From positions 3,658,001-3,722,000 of the forward strand of contig NZ_AP025032.1 in assembly GCF_019973775.1 (NCBI RefSeq): a stretch of 64,000 nucleotides of DNA. Reading direction: 5' to 3'. The DNA is from Aureimonas sp. SA4125. GTDB lineage: Bacteria; Pseudomonadota; Alphaproteobacteria; Rhizobiales; Rhizobiaceae. Shown here one piece after another: positions 44,080 to 53,589 of this stretch (positions within the stretch are counted from its first letter, which is position 1; the number at the start of each line of letters is the position of its first letter). The notes beneath the pieces are model-generated. The model was given only the letters and a program-made list of their open reading frames with translations, was not told the DNA's origin and made no database searches. The translations under genes were made by a program, and so were the position numbers.

Positions 44080-44502
44080 ATGGTCCGCTTTGCACTGATG
44101 CTCCTCGGAGGTTTGGCGATGGCTCAACCGGTATCGGCCGGCTTCCTGGACAGTCTGCTTTGGAAAAAGCGCGTGTTTCTCGTCTTCTCCGACGATGCCG
44201 CAGCGGTCGCGCGCCAGCTGGCTTCTCTCCCGTTGCGGGAGCTTGGCGAACGCGATCTGATGGTGCTGGTGGTTCCGTCTCGCGGAGACGTGCGGGGAGT
44301 GGCGGGGAGCCTCGATCCCCTTCCCTCCCCCGCATCCCTGCGGAATGACTTCGGTGTCGCACACGATGTGCCGTTCCTCGCCGTCCTCGTCGGCAAGGAT
44401 GGCGGAGTGAAGGCGCGTGAGACGGCGCCGATGGCGGCCGCGACACTCTTCGGCTTGATCGATCAGATGCCCATGCGGCGCCAGGAAATGCAGGCGAGAT
44501 AG
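44080..44502 (+). CDS. DUF4174 family exported protein
   Basis: From ATG 44080 (MVRFALMLLGG), with GGAGAA upstream, the protein has 140 residues, a signal peptide (cleavage near VSAGF, residue 20) and a thioredoxin-like DUF4174 body (KRVFLVFSDDAAAVARQLAS, ERDLMVLVVPSRGD, FLAVLVGKDGGVKARE, and DQMPMRRQEM at the end). Other members have similar size. The biochemical role is not established. The next gene, a SHOCT protein, starts 32 bases later on the same strand. Confidence 0.78.
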   Translation: MVRFALMLLGGLAMAQPVSAGFLDSLLWKKRVFLVFSDDAAAVARQLASLPLRELGERDLMVLVVPSRGDVRGVAGSLDPLPSPASLRNDFGVAHDVPFLAVLVGKDGGVKARETAPMAAATLFGLIDQMPMRRQEMQAR

Positions 44503-44534
44503 CCTTGCCGGGCACAGGACGGATAGGACAGACG

Positions 44535-45407
44535 ATGACAGAGCAATGGTCTTCGGAAGCGAAGCGCAAGATCGCCGACATTGCGGCCAAGAACGGTTTC
44601 AGCGAGGAGGCGGGCCTTGCCATGGCCGAGGCGATCTCCCGCGGCGTCGGCTCCATGGCGCAGTTCAACCATCGCGATCTCGGCGGCCAGGGACAATGGG
44701 TGCGCGGCGGCATGCTGATGATTGCCGACATGTTCAACGATGGGCTGAAATCCCGCGTGCGCAATCTCGCCGAAACACTGGCAGAAGCAGCACAGCGCGG
44801 TGCCATCCAGCCGAAACCGGGCGGCGACGGCGCCGACAACCAGGGCAGTGAGAGTGCTGGCGACGCGCGCGGCGGCTTGGGAAGCGGAGCGAGGGGAAGC
44901 TGGTGGCCGGCCGATCTGGGCGAGCCGGCATCGAGCGGCGCCCAGGACGGCATGCGCTATGCCGTCTTTCCCGAGGCGAGACGCGTCGTCGTCGAGCGGG
45001 ATGGAAAGGTCACCGTCCATGACAGCGGCGACCACCGGATCGGTGGGGCGTCGCAGCATCAGGGCTCGTCCTCGTCCTTGCGGTTTTCCAGCCAGCACGG
45101 CGCCGTCGGGCTCGAAACTCTCCCGGAGGTCCGCCACGGATCGGCGAAGCCCGAAAAGGCCGACGACGACCTTCACGGCGCCGCATCCCATCGGTCCGCC
45201 GATGCGAGCGCCGGGAGAATAGAGAAGGGCGTCGATGCTCCTCACCGATCGCTGCCAGAGACCTTCCCCCCGAACGCCACGGGATCACGGCTGGACGGCA
45301 AGGATCCGCTGGAGCTGATCCGCAAGCTGGCCGAGTTGCGCGACGCCGGAATCATCACCGAGGACGAGTTCACGGCAAAGAAGACGGAGCTGCTCGCGCG
45401 GCTGTGA
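44535..45407 (+). CDS. SHOCT-domain protein
   Basis: The 290-residue protein has a conserved N-terminal region (WSSEAKRKIADIAAKNGFSE, then AMAEAISRGVGSMAQFNHRD, WVRGGMLMIADMFNDGLKSR), a long low-complexity Gly/Ser/Asp/His-rich middle (about 95-250) and a C-terminal SHOCT motif (DPLELIRKLAELRDAGIITE, followed by DEFTAKKTELLARL). SHOCT is a short oligomerisation domain. No signal peptide was seen. The role is unknown. Confidence 0.8.
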   Translation: MTEQWSSEAKRKIADIAAKNGFSEEAGLAMAEAISRGVGSMAQFNHRDLGGQGQWVRGGMLMIADMFNDGLKSRVRNLAETLAEAAQRGAIQPKPGGDGADNQGSESAGDARGGLGSGARGSWWPADLGEPASSGAQDGMRYAVFPEARRVVVERDGKVTVHDSGDHRIGGASQHQGSSSSLRFSSQHGAVGLETLPEVRHGSAKPEKADDDLHGAASHRSADASAGRIEKGVDAPHRSLPETFPPNATGSRLDGKDPLELIRKLAELRDAGIITEDEFTAKKTELLARL

Positions 45408-45573
45408 GCGAAAACCGGTCCTATCGGGTTTCTCCCCGGCGTCTTTGCAGCGGCGGCGAATCCCGGCGGGGCATCAGGACCCTGACAAAAGCGTGAAAAC
45501 GGAACCCCGACTTGCCGGTCTGCCTTCCCTCCCCGATAATCTCCCGTCAATCATCCAGAAAGCCGAGCTCACG

Positions 45574-45909
45574 ATGCGACCTATCCTTGCAGCGTTCCTC
45601 ATTCTCTCCACCGCTTCGACGGCGCTCGCCGACGAGCCGATTCTCGGCAAGTGGCGTGCTCCCGGCGGGGGTATCGTCGAAGTCACTTCCTGCAGCGCCG
45701 GTTTCTGCGCCACCGTCATCAGCGGTCAGCACAAGGGAAAGGATGCCGGCGCGATGAACGGAAGCGACGGTGTCTATGCGGGTTCGGTCACCGATCCGCG
45801 CGACGACAAGACCTACCAGGGCGAGGCCGTCATCGAGGGCGATGTCCTGAAGATGACGGGCTGCGTTCTCAAGGTGTTGTGCAAGACCCAGCGCTGGACC
45901 CGCGTCTGA
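45574..45909 (+). CDS. DUF2147-like exported protein
   Basis: From ATG 45574 the protein has 111 residues with a signal peptide (cleavage near ALADE, residue 20) and a lipocalin-like DUF2147 pattern (GKWRAPGGGIVEVTSCSAGF, then GDVLKMTGCVLKVLCKTQRW). Two pairs of Cys could form disulfides. The gene ends five bases from the convergent flavoprotein gene. Function unknown. Confidence 0.8.
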   Translation: MRPILAAFLILSTASTALADEPILGKWRAPGGGIVEVTSCSAGFCATVISGQHKGKDAGAMNGSDGVYAGSVTDPRDDKTYQGEAVIEGDVLKMTGCVLKVLCKTQRWTRV

Positions 45910-45914
45910 CGCGA

Positions 45915-47138
45915 TCAGGCTCTTGTCAGCGCCGCGATATGGGCGCGAAGGTCGAAGTCGCCGTGCTCGATCTCGGCCCGCGATAGCCGAAGCTCGCTCG
46001 ACAGCAGGCGGCGACCGGCCATGTGGTCGCCGGGCCTGTTGACGGTCTCGATGCCCAGAAGCCGCTCGGCGGCGAAGCAGTAGGCGATGAGCCGGTCCTC
46101 GCCGGGGACATGGACCACATGGACGTGGTCGGCACCGCTGGTGATCCCGACAATCTGCAGCTTGTACGGCCCCTGGTCGCTCCAGAACCACGGCAGGCTG
46201 TCATAGGGGATCGTTCCGCCGAGAATGCGGGCGGCGACGCATTTCGCCTGGTCGACGGCGTTCTGCACCGATTCCAGTCTTACTCTGCCCGCCGCATGCC
46301 GGCTCTCGAAGACGGCACAGTCGCCGATGGCGAAAATGCGGGGATCCTCGGTCGTCATGGTGGCGTCGACGATGACACCGGAAGCCGTCGGCAGGCCGGC
46401 GGAAGCCGCCAGTTCGTCATTGGGGATGACACCTGCCGCCATCAGCACGAGATCGGCTTCATGCGTTCCCGTCTCGGTCGCGACGGCGGCCACCCGGCCA
46501 TCGCCGCGAATGCCGACGACCTTGGCGCCGAAATGGACGTCTGTTCCCATGTCGCGATGGGCCGCCAGGAAAAAGGCCGAGATCGCCGGCGAGACGACGC
46601 GACCCATCAGCCGGTCGGCCGCCTCCAGTACGGTGACCGCGACACCCTTCGCACGGGCCGACGCGGCGACCTCGAGGCCGATGAAGCCACCGCCGACGAT
46701 GACCATCCGCCGCGCCGTCCGAAGCGCGCCCCGCAGCCCTTCGGCGTCCTCCGCGCTGCGCAGGAGATGGACGCCCGCAAGATCGGCACCGGGGATCGGC
46801 AACACGCGGTTACGCGCTCCCGTCGCCAGGACCAGGTGATCGAAAGCCAGGCTTTCGCCCGACCCCAGGACGACCGTGCCGGCGCCCCGGTCGATCCGCG
46901 CAACGGTCTCGCCGAGGCGCAGCTCGATCGACTGGGCGGCGTAGAAGCTCTCGGGACGCAGTTCGAGCCTGTCGAACCCCATGTCCTCCTTCAGATAGGC
47001 CTTGGAGAGCGGCGGCCGCTGATAGGGGACCCGGTTCTCCTCGGCGACGAGAACGATGCCGCCGCGATAACCGCCTTGCCTCAGGCTGGAGGCAACCTGG
47101 AAGCCTGCCTGTCCCCCGCCGGCGATGATGACATTCAT
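45915..47138 (-). CDS. ferredoxin/rubredoxin reductase-like FAD oxidoreductase
   Basis: The protein probably passes electrons from NAD(P)H to a ferredoxin. From ATG 47138 (MNVIIAGGGQAGFQVASSLR) it has 407 residues with an FAD fold at the N terminus, an NAD(P) fold (MVIVGGGFIGLEVAASARAK), the FAD motif IFAIGDCAVFES and the C-terminal reductase domain (WFWSDQGPYKLQIVG). This is the layout of rhodocoxin- and putidaredoxin-reductase-like proteins. No ferredoxin or P450 gene is nearby, so the partner is unknown. Confidence 0.88.
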   Translation of the reverse strand: MNVIIAGGGQAGFQVASSLRQGGYRGGIVLVAEENRVPYQRPPLSKAYLKEDMGFDRLELRPESFYAAQSIELRLGETVARIDRGAGTVVLGSGESLAFDHLVLATGARNRVLPIPGADLAGVHLLRSAEDAEGLRGALRTARRMVIVGGGFIGLEVAASARAKGVAVTVLEAADRLMGRVVSPAISAFFLAAHRDMGTDVHFGAKVVGIRGDGRVAAVATETGTHEADLVLMAAGVIPNDELAASAGLPTASGVIVDATMTTEDPRIFAIGDCAVFESRHAAGRVRLESVQNAVDQAKCVAARILGGTIPYDSLPWFWSDQGPYKLQIVGITSGADHVHVVHVPGEDRLIAYCFAAERLLGIETVNRPGDHMAGRRLLSSELRLSRAEIEHGDFDLRAHIAALTRA

Positions 47139-47382
47139 GGTTCGGCCCTTTCGCATCCACCGCCACGCCACGCTCTCGCGGCGCTTCGCAAGGGCGGCAC
47201 GGAGAGGCAATGATCCGCCACCCGATTATCCGCATTGGGCTCGCCTTGCCAGCCGGCCGACGGACCGGTGTCGCCGCAACTGGCACGCGCCTGCGCGCCA
47301 TGGCCCCTCGTCCGATTGCTGCTTCAAGCCTGGGCCGAGCCCTGCTAGGCAGAACCCATCGCAACCGTCGAAAGGGAATCCC

Positions 47383-47727
47383 ATGACCATCCGCCGCATC
47401 GAGCCGGGAACGCGCATGTCCGGCGCCGTCGTCCACGGCGACACCGTCTATCTCGCCGGCCAGGTCGGCAAGGCCGGCGACGACGTCACGGCCCAGACCA
47501 AGACCGCTCTCGCCGAAGTCGATCGGCTGCTGGCGCTGGCCGGGACCGACAAGTCGAAAATCCTCAACGCCACCATCTGGCTGGCCGACATCGCCGACTT
47601 CGGCACGATGAACGCTGTCTGGGACGCCTGGGTCGACCCGGCCAATCCACCGGCGCGCGCCACGGGCGAATCGAAGCTCGCGACGCGGGACTACCTCGTC
47701 GAAGTCATCGTCATCGCAGCGGCCTGA
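47383..47727 (+). CDS. RidA family protein
   Basis: RidA proteins hydrolyse reactive enamine/imine intermediates. From ATG 47383 the protein has 114 residues, the family length, with GAVVHGDTVYLAGQVGKAGD, AEVDRLLALAGTDKSKILNA and TIWLADIADFGTMNAVWDAW. The Arg of the active site is in PPARATGESKLA. It stands alone between a divergent flavoprotein gene and a convergent SDR gene. It is not the RutC of the oxidative uracil pathway by context. Confidence 0.88.
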   Translation: MTIRRIEPGTRMSGAVVHGDTVYLAGQVGKAGDDVTAQTKTALAEVDRLLALAGTDKSKILNATIWLADIADFGTMNAVWDAWVDPANPPARATGESKLATRDYLVEVIVIAAA

Positions 47728-47793
47728 CGGCTTTGGCCGGTTCGGTTCCCAGCGGTGCCGACACATCCCCGGCTGCCTGCGGCGTCCCCGCTT

Positions 47794-48573
47794 TCAGCCC
47801 ATGAACTGGCCGCCATTCACCTCAATCACCTGGCCGGTGATGTAGCCCGACAGGGCGTTGGCGGCGAGGAAGAGATAGGCCGGGGCGCAGTCCTCGGCCG
47901 AACCGAGCCGCTTCAGCGGGATCGCTTCCGCGGTGACCCTCAGTTTTTCCGCTGACGAATAGCGTTCGTGAAAGTCGGTATCGATCGTGCCGGGCGACAC
48001 CGCATTGACGCGGATTCCGTCCGGCGCGAGTTCCCGCGCAAGGGCCCGGCTCCAGGTCGAGACGAAGGCTTTGGCACCGGAATAGAGCGAGGAGCCGGCG
48101 CTGCCGCCCGTGCGCGCCGAGATCGAGACGGTGTTGACGATCGAGGCCCCGTTCGCCGCCCTCAGGCTCGGCAGCAGCGCCGCCGTCAGGGCGACGGTCG
48201 AGCGGATGTTGAGATCGAGGACCGCGTCATAGGCCGATGCCATGACCGCCGCCGCCGGAACCCGCCCGCCCATCGTCCCGGCATTGTTGACGAGAACATC
48301 GACCCTCGCGCCACTCGCCAGAATGGCACTGGCGAGGGACTCGGCGCTGCCGGGCTTGGATAGATCGGCCGTCAGGATCGTCAGGCGCGCCAGCGCGTCC
48401 GGCGCGAGACCCGGTGTCAGGTCGCGGGCGACATAGGCGTCGCTGCGGCCGGCATGCGCCACGACCGAGGCGCCCGACGCGAGAAAAGCACGGGCCACCG
48501 CCGCGCCGATCCCGCGCCCGGCACCGGTGACGACGACGCGCCGACCGGCGAACAGGTTTTCGTCAAATCCCAT
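47794..48573 (-). CDS. short-chain dehydrogenase/reductase
   Basis: From ATG 48573 the NAD(P)-dependent oxidoreductase has 259 residues: cofactor motif GAGRGIGAAVARAFLASGAS, NNAG motif VDVLVNNAGTMGG, catalytic Ser in NTVSISARTGG and YxxxK in SLYSGAKAF, and the C-terminal VNAVSPGTIDTDF and YITGQVIEVNGGQFMG. The substrate cannot be told. It overlaps the end of the DUF423-like gene upstream by 11 bases. Confidence 0.92.
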   Translation of the reverse strand: MGFDENLFAGRRVVVTGAGRGIGAAVARAFLASGASVVAHAGRSDAYVARDLTPGLAPDALARLTILTADLSKPGSAESLASAILASGARVDVLVNNAGTMGGRVPAAAVMASAYDAVLDLNIRSTVALTAALLPSLRAANGASIVNTVSISARTGGSAGSSLYSGAKAFVSTWSRALARELAPDGIRVNAVSPGTIDTDFHERYSSAEKLRVTAEAIPLKRLGSAEDCAPAYLFLAANALSGYITGQVIEVNGGQFMG

Positions 48574-48976
48574 GGATTCCCTCCCTTGCGTGCAGCCGCT
48601 CGTGATGCCGTCGGCGCAAGGCGGCCATGCCCGCGCCGATCGTGACAAGCAGCCAGCCGACGATGAGGAAGAAGCCCCCTGTCGGCGCCGCGTTGACGAA
48701 GAGCCGCTCGCCGCCAAGGCTGCGGATCGCCAGATCGCCGGAGAAAAGGATCGTGCCGACGATCAGAAACAGTCCGGCCGCCGCGCGCAGCCGCAAATGC
48801 TCGTCCGGCACGGCGGCCAGCGTCAGCAAGGCCGGCGCATGCACGAGAGCGATCGCCGCGGCGATGGCGATCAGCCGGTTGTCGCCGCCATGCGCGGCGA
48901 GCGCCGCACCGCCGACGCCGAGGGCGCCGAAGAGCCCCGCCGCCATTGGCGCCAAGACCTGAAACCCGACTGCCAT
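48563..48976 (-). CDS. DUF423-like membrane protein
   Basis: From ATG 48976 the 137-residue protein has four hydrophobic segments (about 5-27, 32-52, 62-82 and 97-120). It matches DUF423 from memory (GALGVGGAALAAHGGDNRLI, followed by LFLIVGTILFSGDLAIRSLG and ERLFVNAAPTGGFFLIVGWL). Function unknown. It overlaps the SDR gene, so the two are probably co-transcribed. Confidence 0.8.
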   Translation of the reverse strand: MAVGFQVLAPMAAGLFGALGVGGAALAAHGGDNRLIAIAAAIALVHAPALLTLAAVPDEHLRLRAAAGLFLIVGTILFSGDLAIRSLGGERLFVNAAPTGGFFLIVGWLLVTIGAGMAALRRRHHERLHAREGIHGI

Positions 48977-49122
48977 CCCCGCCCCCTTTCCCGGTCTCCC
49001 GGTCATCGCCCTGGTTCGGGGCTGCTGCACTGCCGGCGGTGACGCAACACCAGGGAAACCCGCCGCGCAAGCCCTTTACCTCAGGACGTCGATTTGTCAC
49101 GACTGGCGAAAAGGAGCCGTTC

Positions 49123-49956
49123 ATGAACCATGCATCGACAATCGATACTGACAAGCTTCTGACGCGTCTGATCGACATTGGTAAGGAGGCAGGCGATCTT
49201 TTGCTGGCCGGCTTCGGCGGTGAATGCGCCCATGAGCACAAGGCGGATGCCTCGCCGGTCACGGAATATGATCAGGCCGCCGAAGCCCTGATCGGTCGGC
49301 ACCTCGCGGCCGATTTCTCAGGGATTGCGATCGTCGGCGAGGAGGAGATTTCAACCGGGCACGTTCCGCCCGATCTCGGCGGGTGCTTTTTCCTCGTCGA
49401 TCCGCTCGACGGCACCAAGGAATTCATCGCCGGCGTTCCCGATTTCACCGTCAACATTGCCCTGGTCGACGGCGGCGTGCCGGTCTGCGGCGTTGTCGTC
49501 GCACCGGCCCATGGCGAACTCTTCGTCGGTTCCACACAGGGCGCCTTCAAGAGTTGGCGCCAGCGCGACGGCGTCTGGACGGCGCTCCGGCGCATCGCGG
49601 CGCGAGAGCGACCGGCCGAGATCATCGCGCTCGCGAGCCGCTCCCACCGCACCCTTGCGACGGACGTTTACCTCCGGGACTTCACGCTCGACTCCGTCAT
49701 CCCGATGGGCTCGTCGCTGAAATACTGTCGGATCGCGGAAGGAGTCGCCGATCTCTATCCCTGTCTTGGCCGCACCATGGAGTGGGACATCGCCGCGGCC
49801 CACGCCGTGCTGAGAGCTGCCGGGGGCACCATTCGGGACCTCGGCGGCACGGCCCTGCGCTATGGCAAGCGTGGCCGCAGCGACTCGGCCGACTTCGCCA
49901 ATCCCGCTTTCGTTGCGACGGGCCGTTGGGATGTGCCCCGGGCATCGGCGTCCTGA
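49123..49956 (+). CDS. cysQ: 3'(2'),5'-bisphosphate nucleotidase CysQ
   Basis: CysQ removes PAP formed during sulfate assimilation. From ATG 49123, with AAGGAG upstream, the protein has 277 residues. Motifs of the Mg-dependent inositol-monophosphatase fold are present: KADASPVTEYDQAAE, IVGEEE, VDPLDGTKEFIAG and the C-terminal TMEWDIAAAHAVLRAAGG. Its last 97 bases overlap the end of mnhG on the other strand. Confidence 0.93.
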   Translation: MNHASTIDTDKLLTRLIDIGKEAGDLLLAGFGGECAHEHKADASPVTEYDQAAEALIGRHLAADFSGIAIVGEEEISTGHVPPDLGGCFFLVDPLDGTKEFIAGVPDFTVNIALVDGGVPVCGVVVAPAHGELFVGSTQGAFKSWRQRDGVWTALRRIAARERPAEIIALASRSHRTLATDVYLRDFTLDSVIPMGSSLKYCRIAEGVADLYPCLGRTMEWDIAAAHAVLRAAGGTIRDLGGTALRYGKRGRSDSADFANPAFVATGRWDVPRASAS

Positions 49957-50309
49957 TCGACGGCATTGCGAAGCCGCGCCTCGGGCGGCATTTCGTCGAG
50001 CACCGAGCCTTTCCATAGCGGATATCCCGCGGCATAGGCGGCCTTGGCGAGGAGATGCGCGGAGATCGGCGTCGTCAGGATGAAGAAGAGGATGGCGGCG
50101 ACGGCGCGCAGCGCCTCTGCCGTTTGGTCCGCGACGAGCGCCAGCGCCAGCAGCATCAGCCCGACCCCGACCGACCCGGCCTTGGACGCGGCATGCATGC
50201 GGGTGAAGAGATCGGGCAGGCGCAGGATGCCGATGGCGGCGATGGCGGTGAAGCCGGCACCGACGATGACCAGCACGCCGGCAAGGATCGTGACGATGTC
50301 GCCGATCAT
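49860..50309 (-). CDS. mnhG: Mrp/Mnh antiporter subunit G
   Basis: MnhG is a small membrane subunit of the multi-part Na+(K+)/H+ antiporter. The 149-residue protein has three membrane segments (about 4-27, 46-62 and 66-90), and the family core [20 protein letters not shown] is clear. The C-terminal 35-40 residues are hydrophilic and lie partly antisense to cysQ, making it longer than most MnhG. It starts by overlapping mnhF by four bases and is last in the operon. Confidence 0.88.
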   Translation of the reverse strand: MIGDIVTILAGVLVIVGAGFTAIAAIGILRLPDLFTRMHAASKAGSVGVGLMLLALALVADQTAEALRAVAAILFFILTTPISAHLLAKAAYAAGYPLWKGSVLDEMPPEARLRNAVDQDADARGTSQRPVATKAGLAKSAESLRPRLP

Positions 50310-50665
50310 AGCGTCTCTCCTGCCGCCGAATCGCTCGGGTTTTCGACAGACGCCTGACCGGTATCCGTTCCGGACGAGCGCGCATGCGCCCGGATGAAGC
50401 GCGCGAAGGCAATCGTGGCGAGGAAGCCGACGAGACCGAGCGCAATGGCGATGTCGACATAGAGGGTAAAGCCGCTGTCGATACCGACCACGACGATCAC
50501 GCCGGCACCGATGCTGGTCATGAGGTCGAGACCCAGCACGCGGTCCGGAAGGCTCGGGCCCCGGATGATTCGGATCGCCGTCAGCACGAGCGCAAAGGCC
50601 AGAAGCGCGAGCGCGATATCGGTGGCAACAGGCAGGAAGCCCTCAGCAAAGCCGTGCAGCGTCAT
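50306..50665 (-). CDS. mnhF: Mrp/Mnh antiporter subunit F
   Basis: The 119-residue membrane protein has three segments (about 13-35, 48-63 and 67-90) and the family phrase [20 protein letters not shown]. The tail is hydrophilic. It overlaps mnhE and mnhG by four bases each (ATGA), indicating translational coupling throughout the operon. Confidence 0.92.
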   Translation of the reverse strand: MTLHGFAEGFLPVATDIALALLAFALVLTAIRIIRGPSLPDRVLGLDLMTSIGAGVIVVVGIDSGFTLYVDIAIALGLVGFLATIAFARFIRAHARSSGTDTGQASVENPSDSAAGETL

Positions 50666-51135
50666 CGGAACGCCCCCCGGATCCGTCGCTCGAAGCCCTC
50701 GGCGATATCGCGGCGGAGACCCTCGGCATTGGAGCATTCGAGCGCGTGGACGTAGAGCGTCGACCGGTCCTCGGAAACGTCGATCGAGAGCGTTCCCGGC
50801 GTCAGCGTGATCATGTTGGCCAGGAGCGTGATCTCGATATCGCTCCTGGCCGTCAGCGGAAAGGCGAAGATACCGGGCTTGAGGTCGAGCTTGGGCGCGA
50901 GCACGAGCGTGGCGACGCGCCAGGCCGAGAGCATCATTTCGCGAAGGAAAAAGAACGTCAGCGCCCCGAGATGGCGGCTGCCACGGACGTAGCCGGCCGT
51001 TCCGATCTGGTCGCGCGTGAGATAGAGCGCGAAGGCGCCGAGAACGAATCCGAAGACGAGGTTGACCAAGGTGAAGGAGCCGGTGACGACGGCCCAGATC
51101 ACCGCGAGGACGACATTGATCAGATAGAGCGTCAT
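50662..51135 (-). CDS. mnhE: Mrp/Mnh antiporter subunit E
   Basis: The 157-residue protein from ATG 51135 has two N-terminal membrane segments (about 4-40) and the MnhE family body ([20 protein letters not shown], then [29 protein letters not shown]). A longer open frame upstream is a shadow over mnhD. It overlaps mnhD and mnhF by four bases. Confidence 0.93.
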   Translation of the reverse strand: MTLYLINVVLAVIWAVVTGSFTLVNLVFGFVLGAFALYLTRDQIGTAGYVRGSRHLGALTFFFLREMMLSAWRVATLVLAPKLDLKPGIFAFPLTARSDIEITLLANMITLTPGTLSIDVSEDRSTLYVHALECSNAEGLRRDIAEGFERRIRGAFR

Positions 51136-52796
51136 GGGGCTTCTCCGAAAACCGACCGGACGAAGGCCGTGGAATCCAGCACCGATGCCGCCGCCGAGCG
51201 GGTCGAGGCCGCGAGGGGCTCGGGGTAGACGCCGGCAGCGACGACCGCGATCGTAAGGAAGACCAGCGGCACCGCGGCATAGAAGCGTCCCGGCCGCCAC
51301 CGGTCGGCGGCCCCGGCGACGGCGTCGCCCCCCGGCGAGGGTCGCCAGAAGGCCAGAGCGAAGACGCGGGCACAGGCGATGGTCAGCATCAGGCCGGAAA
51401 CGAGGATCGCGGCCGCCAGCCATCCCATCCCGCCTGCCAGCGTCGCCCTGACGAGGCCAAGCTTCGGCCAGAAGCCCGAAAACGGCGGCAGGCCGGACGC
51501 GGCGAGCAGCAGAACGAGGACGAGAACGGACAGACCGGGAAAGCGCCGCCATAGCCCGCCCATCTCGTGCAGCGACGCCGACCCCGCGCGCCGGACCATG
51601 ATGCCCGCCGCCAGATACAGTGCCGTCATCACCACGATCGAGTGCAAGGCATAGAAGATCGCGCTGGAGAGGCCGGTCTCCTGCGCCAATGCGGCGGCCG
51701 TCGGCACCGTCGGCGCGATCGCGGCGATGGCCGCGGCAGCATCGCCGGCAGCCAGCACGAGCGGCTCGTTGACAAGCGCTGGCAACGACAGCCCGGCGAG
51801 GATGGTGCCGATGCCGGCGATGACGACATAGTTGAGGAGTCGCCTGATATCGCTCTGCGCCAGTGCCCCGAAGGCCCCGACCAGCATGGTCGCCGCGGCG
51901 ATCCAGGCGATGACGGGCGAGAGGCTCGCCTGCTCCGGCGGAAACAGCATGAACAGAATGCGGATCAGCGCAAAGATGCCGACCTTGGTGAGGAGACCCG
52001 CAAACAGCGCCGACACGACGAAGCGCGGCGTGTGGTAGGACGAGGGCAGCCAGGCGTTCAGCGGGAAGGCCGCGGCCTTCATGCAGAGGGACGCGAGAAA
52101 GAGAGCGGCGATCGAGACGACCACGCCGTCGGCCGGGCGCGCCGCCGCCTTGACCGCGATGTCGGCCATGTTGAGCGTGCCGAAGACGCCGTAGAGAAAT
52201 CCGGTGGCGACGAGGAAGAGCGTGGTCCCGACGAGATTCAGGAAGCAGTATTTCGTCGCCCCGTCGAGCTGGCCGTGTTCCGAGCCGAGGATCATCAGGC
52301 CGAAAGAGCCGATCAGCAGGACCTCGAACCAGACGTAGAGGTTGAAGACGTCGCCCGTGATAAAGGCGCCGGAGACGCCCGCCATCATCAGGAACAGGAA
52401 GGGAAAAAAGCCGAAGCGCCGTTGTGTGGCGGGGACCGAGACGACGGCGTAGATGCCGCAGGCGAGCGCGACGAAGCCGGCTGTCGCCAGGAACAGCGCG
52501 CCCATCAGATCTACGGTGAAGGCAATGCCGAAAGGCGGTTTCCAGCCACCCATCATCATCGTCCGCGGCCCCTCGGCGGCGACCTGCCAGAGCACGGCCG
52601 CGTCGATGGCGAAGATCAGGGCAAGACCCGTCAGCGCGACAGGCGGATGCAGCCTGGTGCGCTTGCGGATGCACAGGAGCGCGGCTCCAAACAGCATCGA
52701 CAGGGCCACCGGCAGGACGATGAGATAGTCCGCCGGCATTGCCGGCGGGACCATGGCGAGCGCCTTGAGGGCGGCGAGTTCGGGGGAGACAGCCAT
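51132..52796 (-). CDS. mnhD: Mrp/Mnh antiporter subunit D
   Basis: MnhD is one of the two large subunits related to proton-pumping Complex I subunits. The 554-residue protein is membrane-spanning throughout, with the conserved Complex-I-like Glu in [14 protein letters not shown], the Lys in [20 protein letters not shown] and the Lys in [14 protein letters not shown]. It overlaps mnhC by an ATGA and mnhE by four bases. All family landmarks are present. Confidence 0.95.
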   Translation of the reverse strand: MAVSPELAALKALAMVPPAMPADYLIVLPVALSMLFGAALLCIRKRTRLHPPVALTGLALIFAIDAAVLWQVAAEGPRTMMMGGWKPPFGIAFTVDLMGALFLATAGFVALACGIYAVVSVPATQRRFGFFPFLFLMMAGVSGAFITGDVFNLYVWFEVLLIGSFGLMILGSEHGQLDGATKYCFLNLVGTTLFLVATGFLYGVFGTLNMADIAVKAAARPADGVVVSIAALFLASLCMKAAAFPLNAWLPSSYHTPRFVVSALFAGLLTKVGIFALIRILFMLFPPEQASLSPVIAWIAAATMLVGAFGALAQSDIRRLLNYVVIAGIGTILAGLSLPALVNEPLVLAAGDAAAAIAAIAPTVPTAAALAQETGLSSAIFYALHSIVVMTALYLAAGIMVRRAGSASLHEMGGLWRRFPGLSVLVLVLLLAASGLPPFSGFWPKLGLVRATLAGGMGWLAAAILVSGLMLTIACARVFALAFWRPSPGGDAVAGAADRWRPGRFYAAVPLVFLTIAVVAAGVYPEPLAASTRSAAASVLDSTAFVRSVFGEAP

Positions 52797-53173
52797 CAGT
52801 AACCGAGGGGCGGGAGCCCCTCCCCCTCGGGTTCGGCGACGCGCATGCGGTCGGTGTCGTCGGTGCCGAGATCCTGGTAGGCGCGGAAGGCGAGGACCAG
52901 AAGAAAGGCGAAAAACGAAAAGGAAATGACGATCGCCGTCAGGATCAGCGCCTGTGGCAGCGGATTGGCCGTGACGACAGCCGGCACCGTCAGCCCGCCG
53001 GGGATGATCGGCGGGACCATTGTCGAGACGCGGCCGGCGGTGAACATCGACAGGTTCACCGCATTGCCGAGAAGGACGATGCCCAGAAGCATGCGGATGA
53101 TGTGCGTCGACAACAGAAGATAGACCGCGACCGAAAACAGCACGGCGACGAGCAGGGCGAGGACGGTTTCCAT
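52796..53173 (-). CDS. mnhC: Mrp/Mnh antiporter subunit C
   Basis: The 125-residue protein from ATG 53173 is related to the Complex I subunit NuoK. It has three membrane segments (about 4-22, 27-50 and 70-95) and the family phrase RMLLGIVLLGNAVNLSMF, followed by PLPQALILTAIVISFSFFAF. It overlaps mnhB and mnhD. Confidence 0.94.
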   Translation of the reverse strand: METVLALLVAVLFSVAVYLLLSTHIIRMLLGIVLLGNAVNLSMFTAGRVSTMVPPIIPGGLTVPAVVTANPLPQALILTAIVISFSFFAFLLVLAFRAYQDLGTDDTDRMRVAEPEGEGLPPLGY

Positions 53174-53589
53174 CAGGCGTCCTCGCTTTCGGCCAGCGTC
53201 AGCGCGATCGAGGAGACCGAGCCGACGACGACGAGATAGACGCCGATGTCGAAGAACAGCGGCGTCGAGATGGCGACGCCGTCGAGGACGGCGGGAAACC
53301 ACCAGAGGCCGGAGAGAAATGGCACTCCCGCCACGAACGAAGCGCCACCGGCGAGCACCGCCATGATCAACCCGGCGGCGGCCAGCGTCATCGGGTCGAA
53401 GTAGAGTGCCCGGCGAACCGAGCTGACGCCGCCGGCAAGGCCGTAGATCGCCACGGCCGAGGCCGCGACGAGCCCACCGATGAACCCCCCACCGGGCTCG
53501 TTGTGTCCGCGCAGGAGAACGAAGACCGAGAAGAGCAGCATCAGGCTGGTGAGATAGGGTGCCGTAAAGCGGAAAATGACCGAGTTCAT
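53173..53589 (-). CDS. mnhB: Mrp/Mnh antiporter subunit B
   Basis: The 138-residue membrane protein has the family start ([40 protein letters not shown]) and C-terminal [20 protein letters not shown]. In some rhizobia MnhA and MnhB are fused; here they are separate and overlap by four bases. Confidence 0.94.
   Translation of the reverse strand: MNSVIFRFTAPYLTSLMLLFSVFVLLRGHNEPGGGFIGGLVAASAVAIYGLAGGVSSVRRALYFDPMTLAAAGLIMAVLAGGASFVAGVPFLSGLWWFPAVLDGVAISTPLFFDIGVYLVVVGSVSSIALTLAESEDA

Noticed and set aside
50662..52674. Open frame of 670 codons on the minus strand
   Set aside because: Only its last 157 codons are real (mnhE). The rest is an out-of-frame reading of mnhD.
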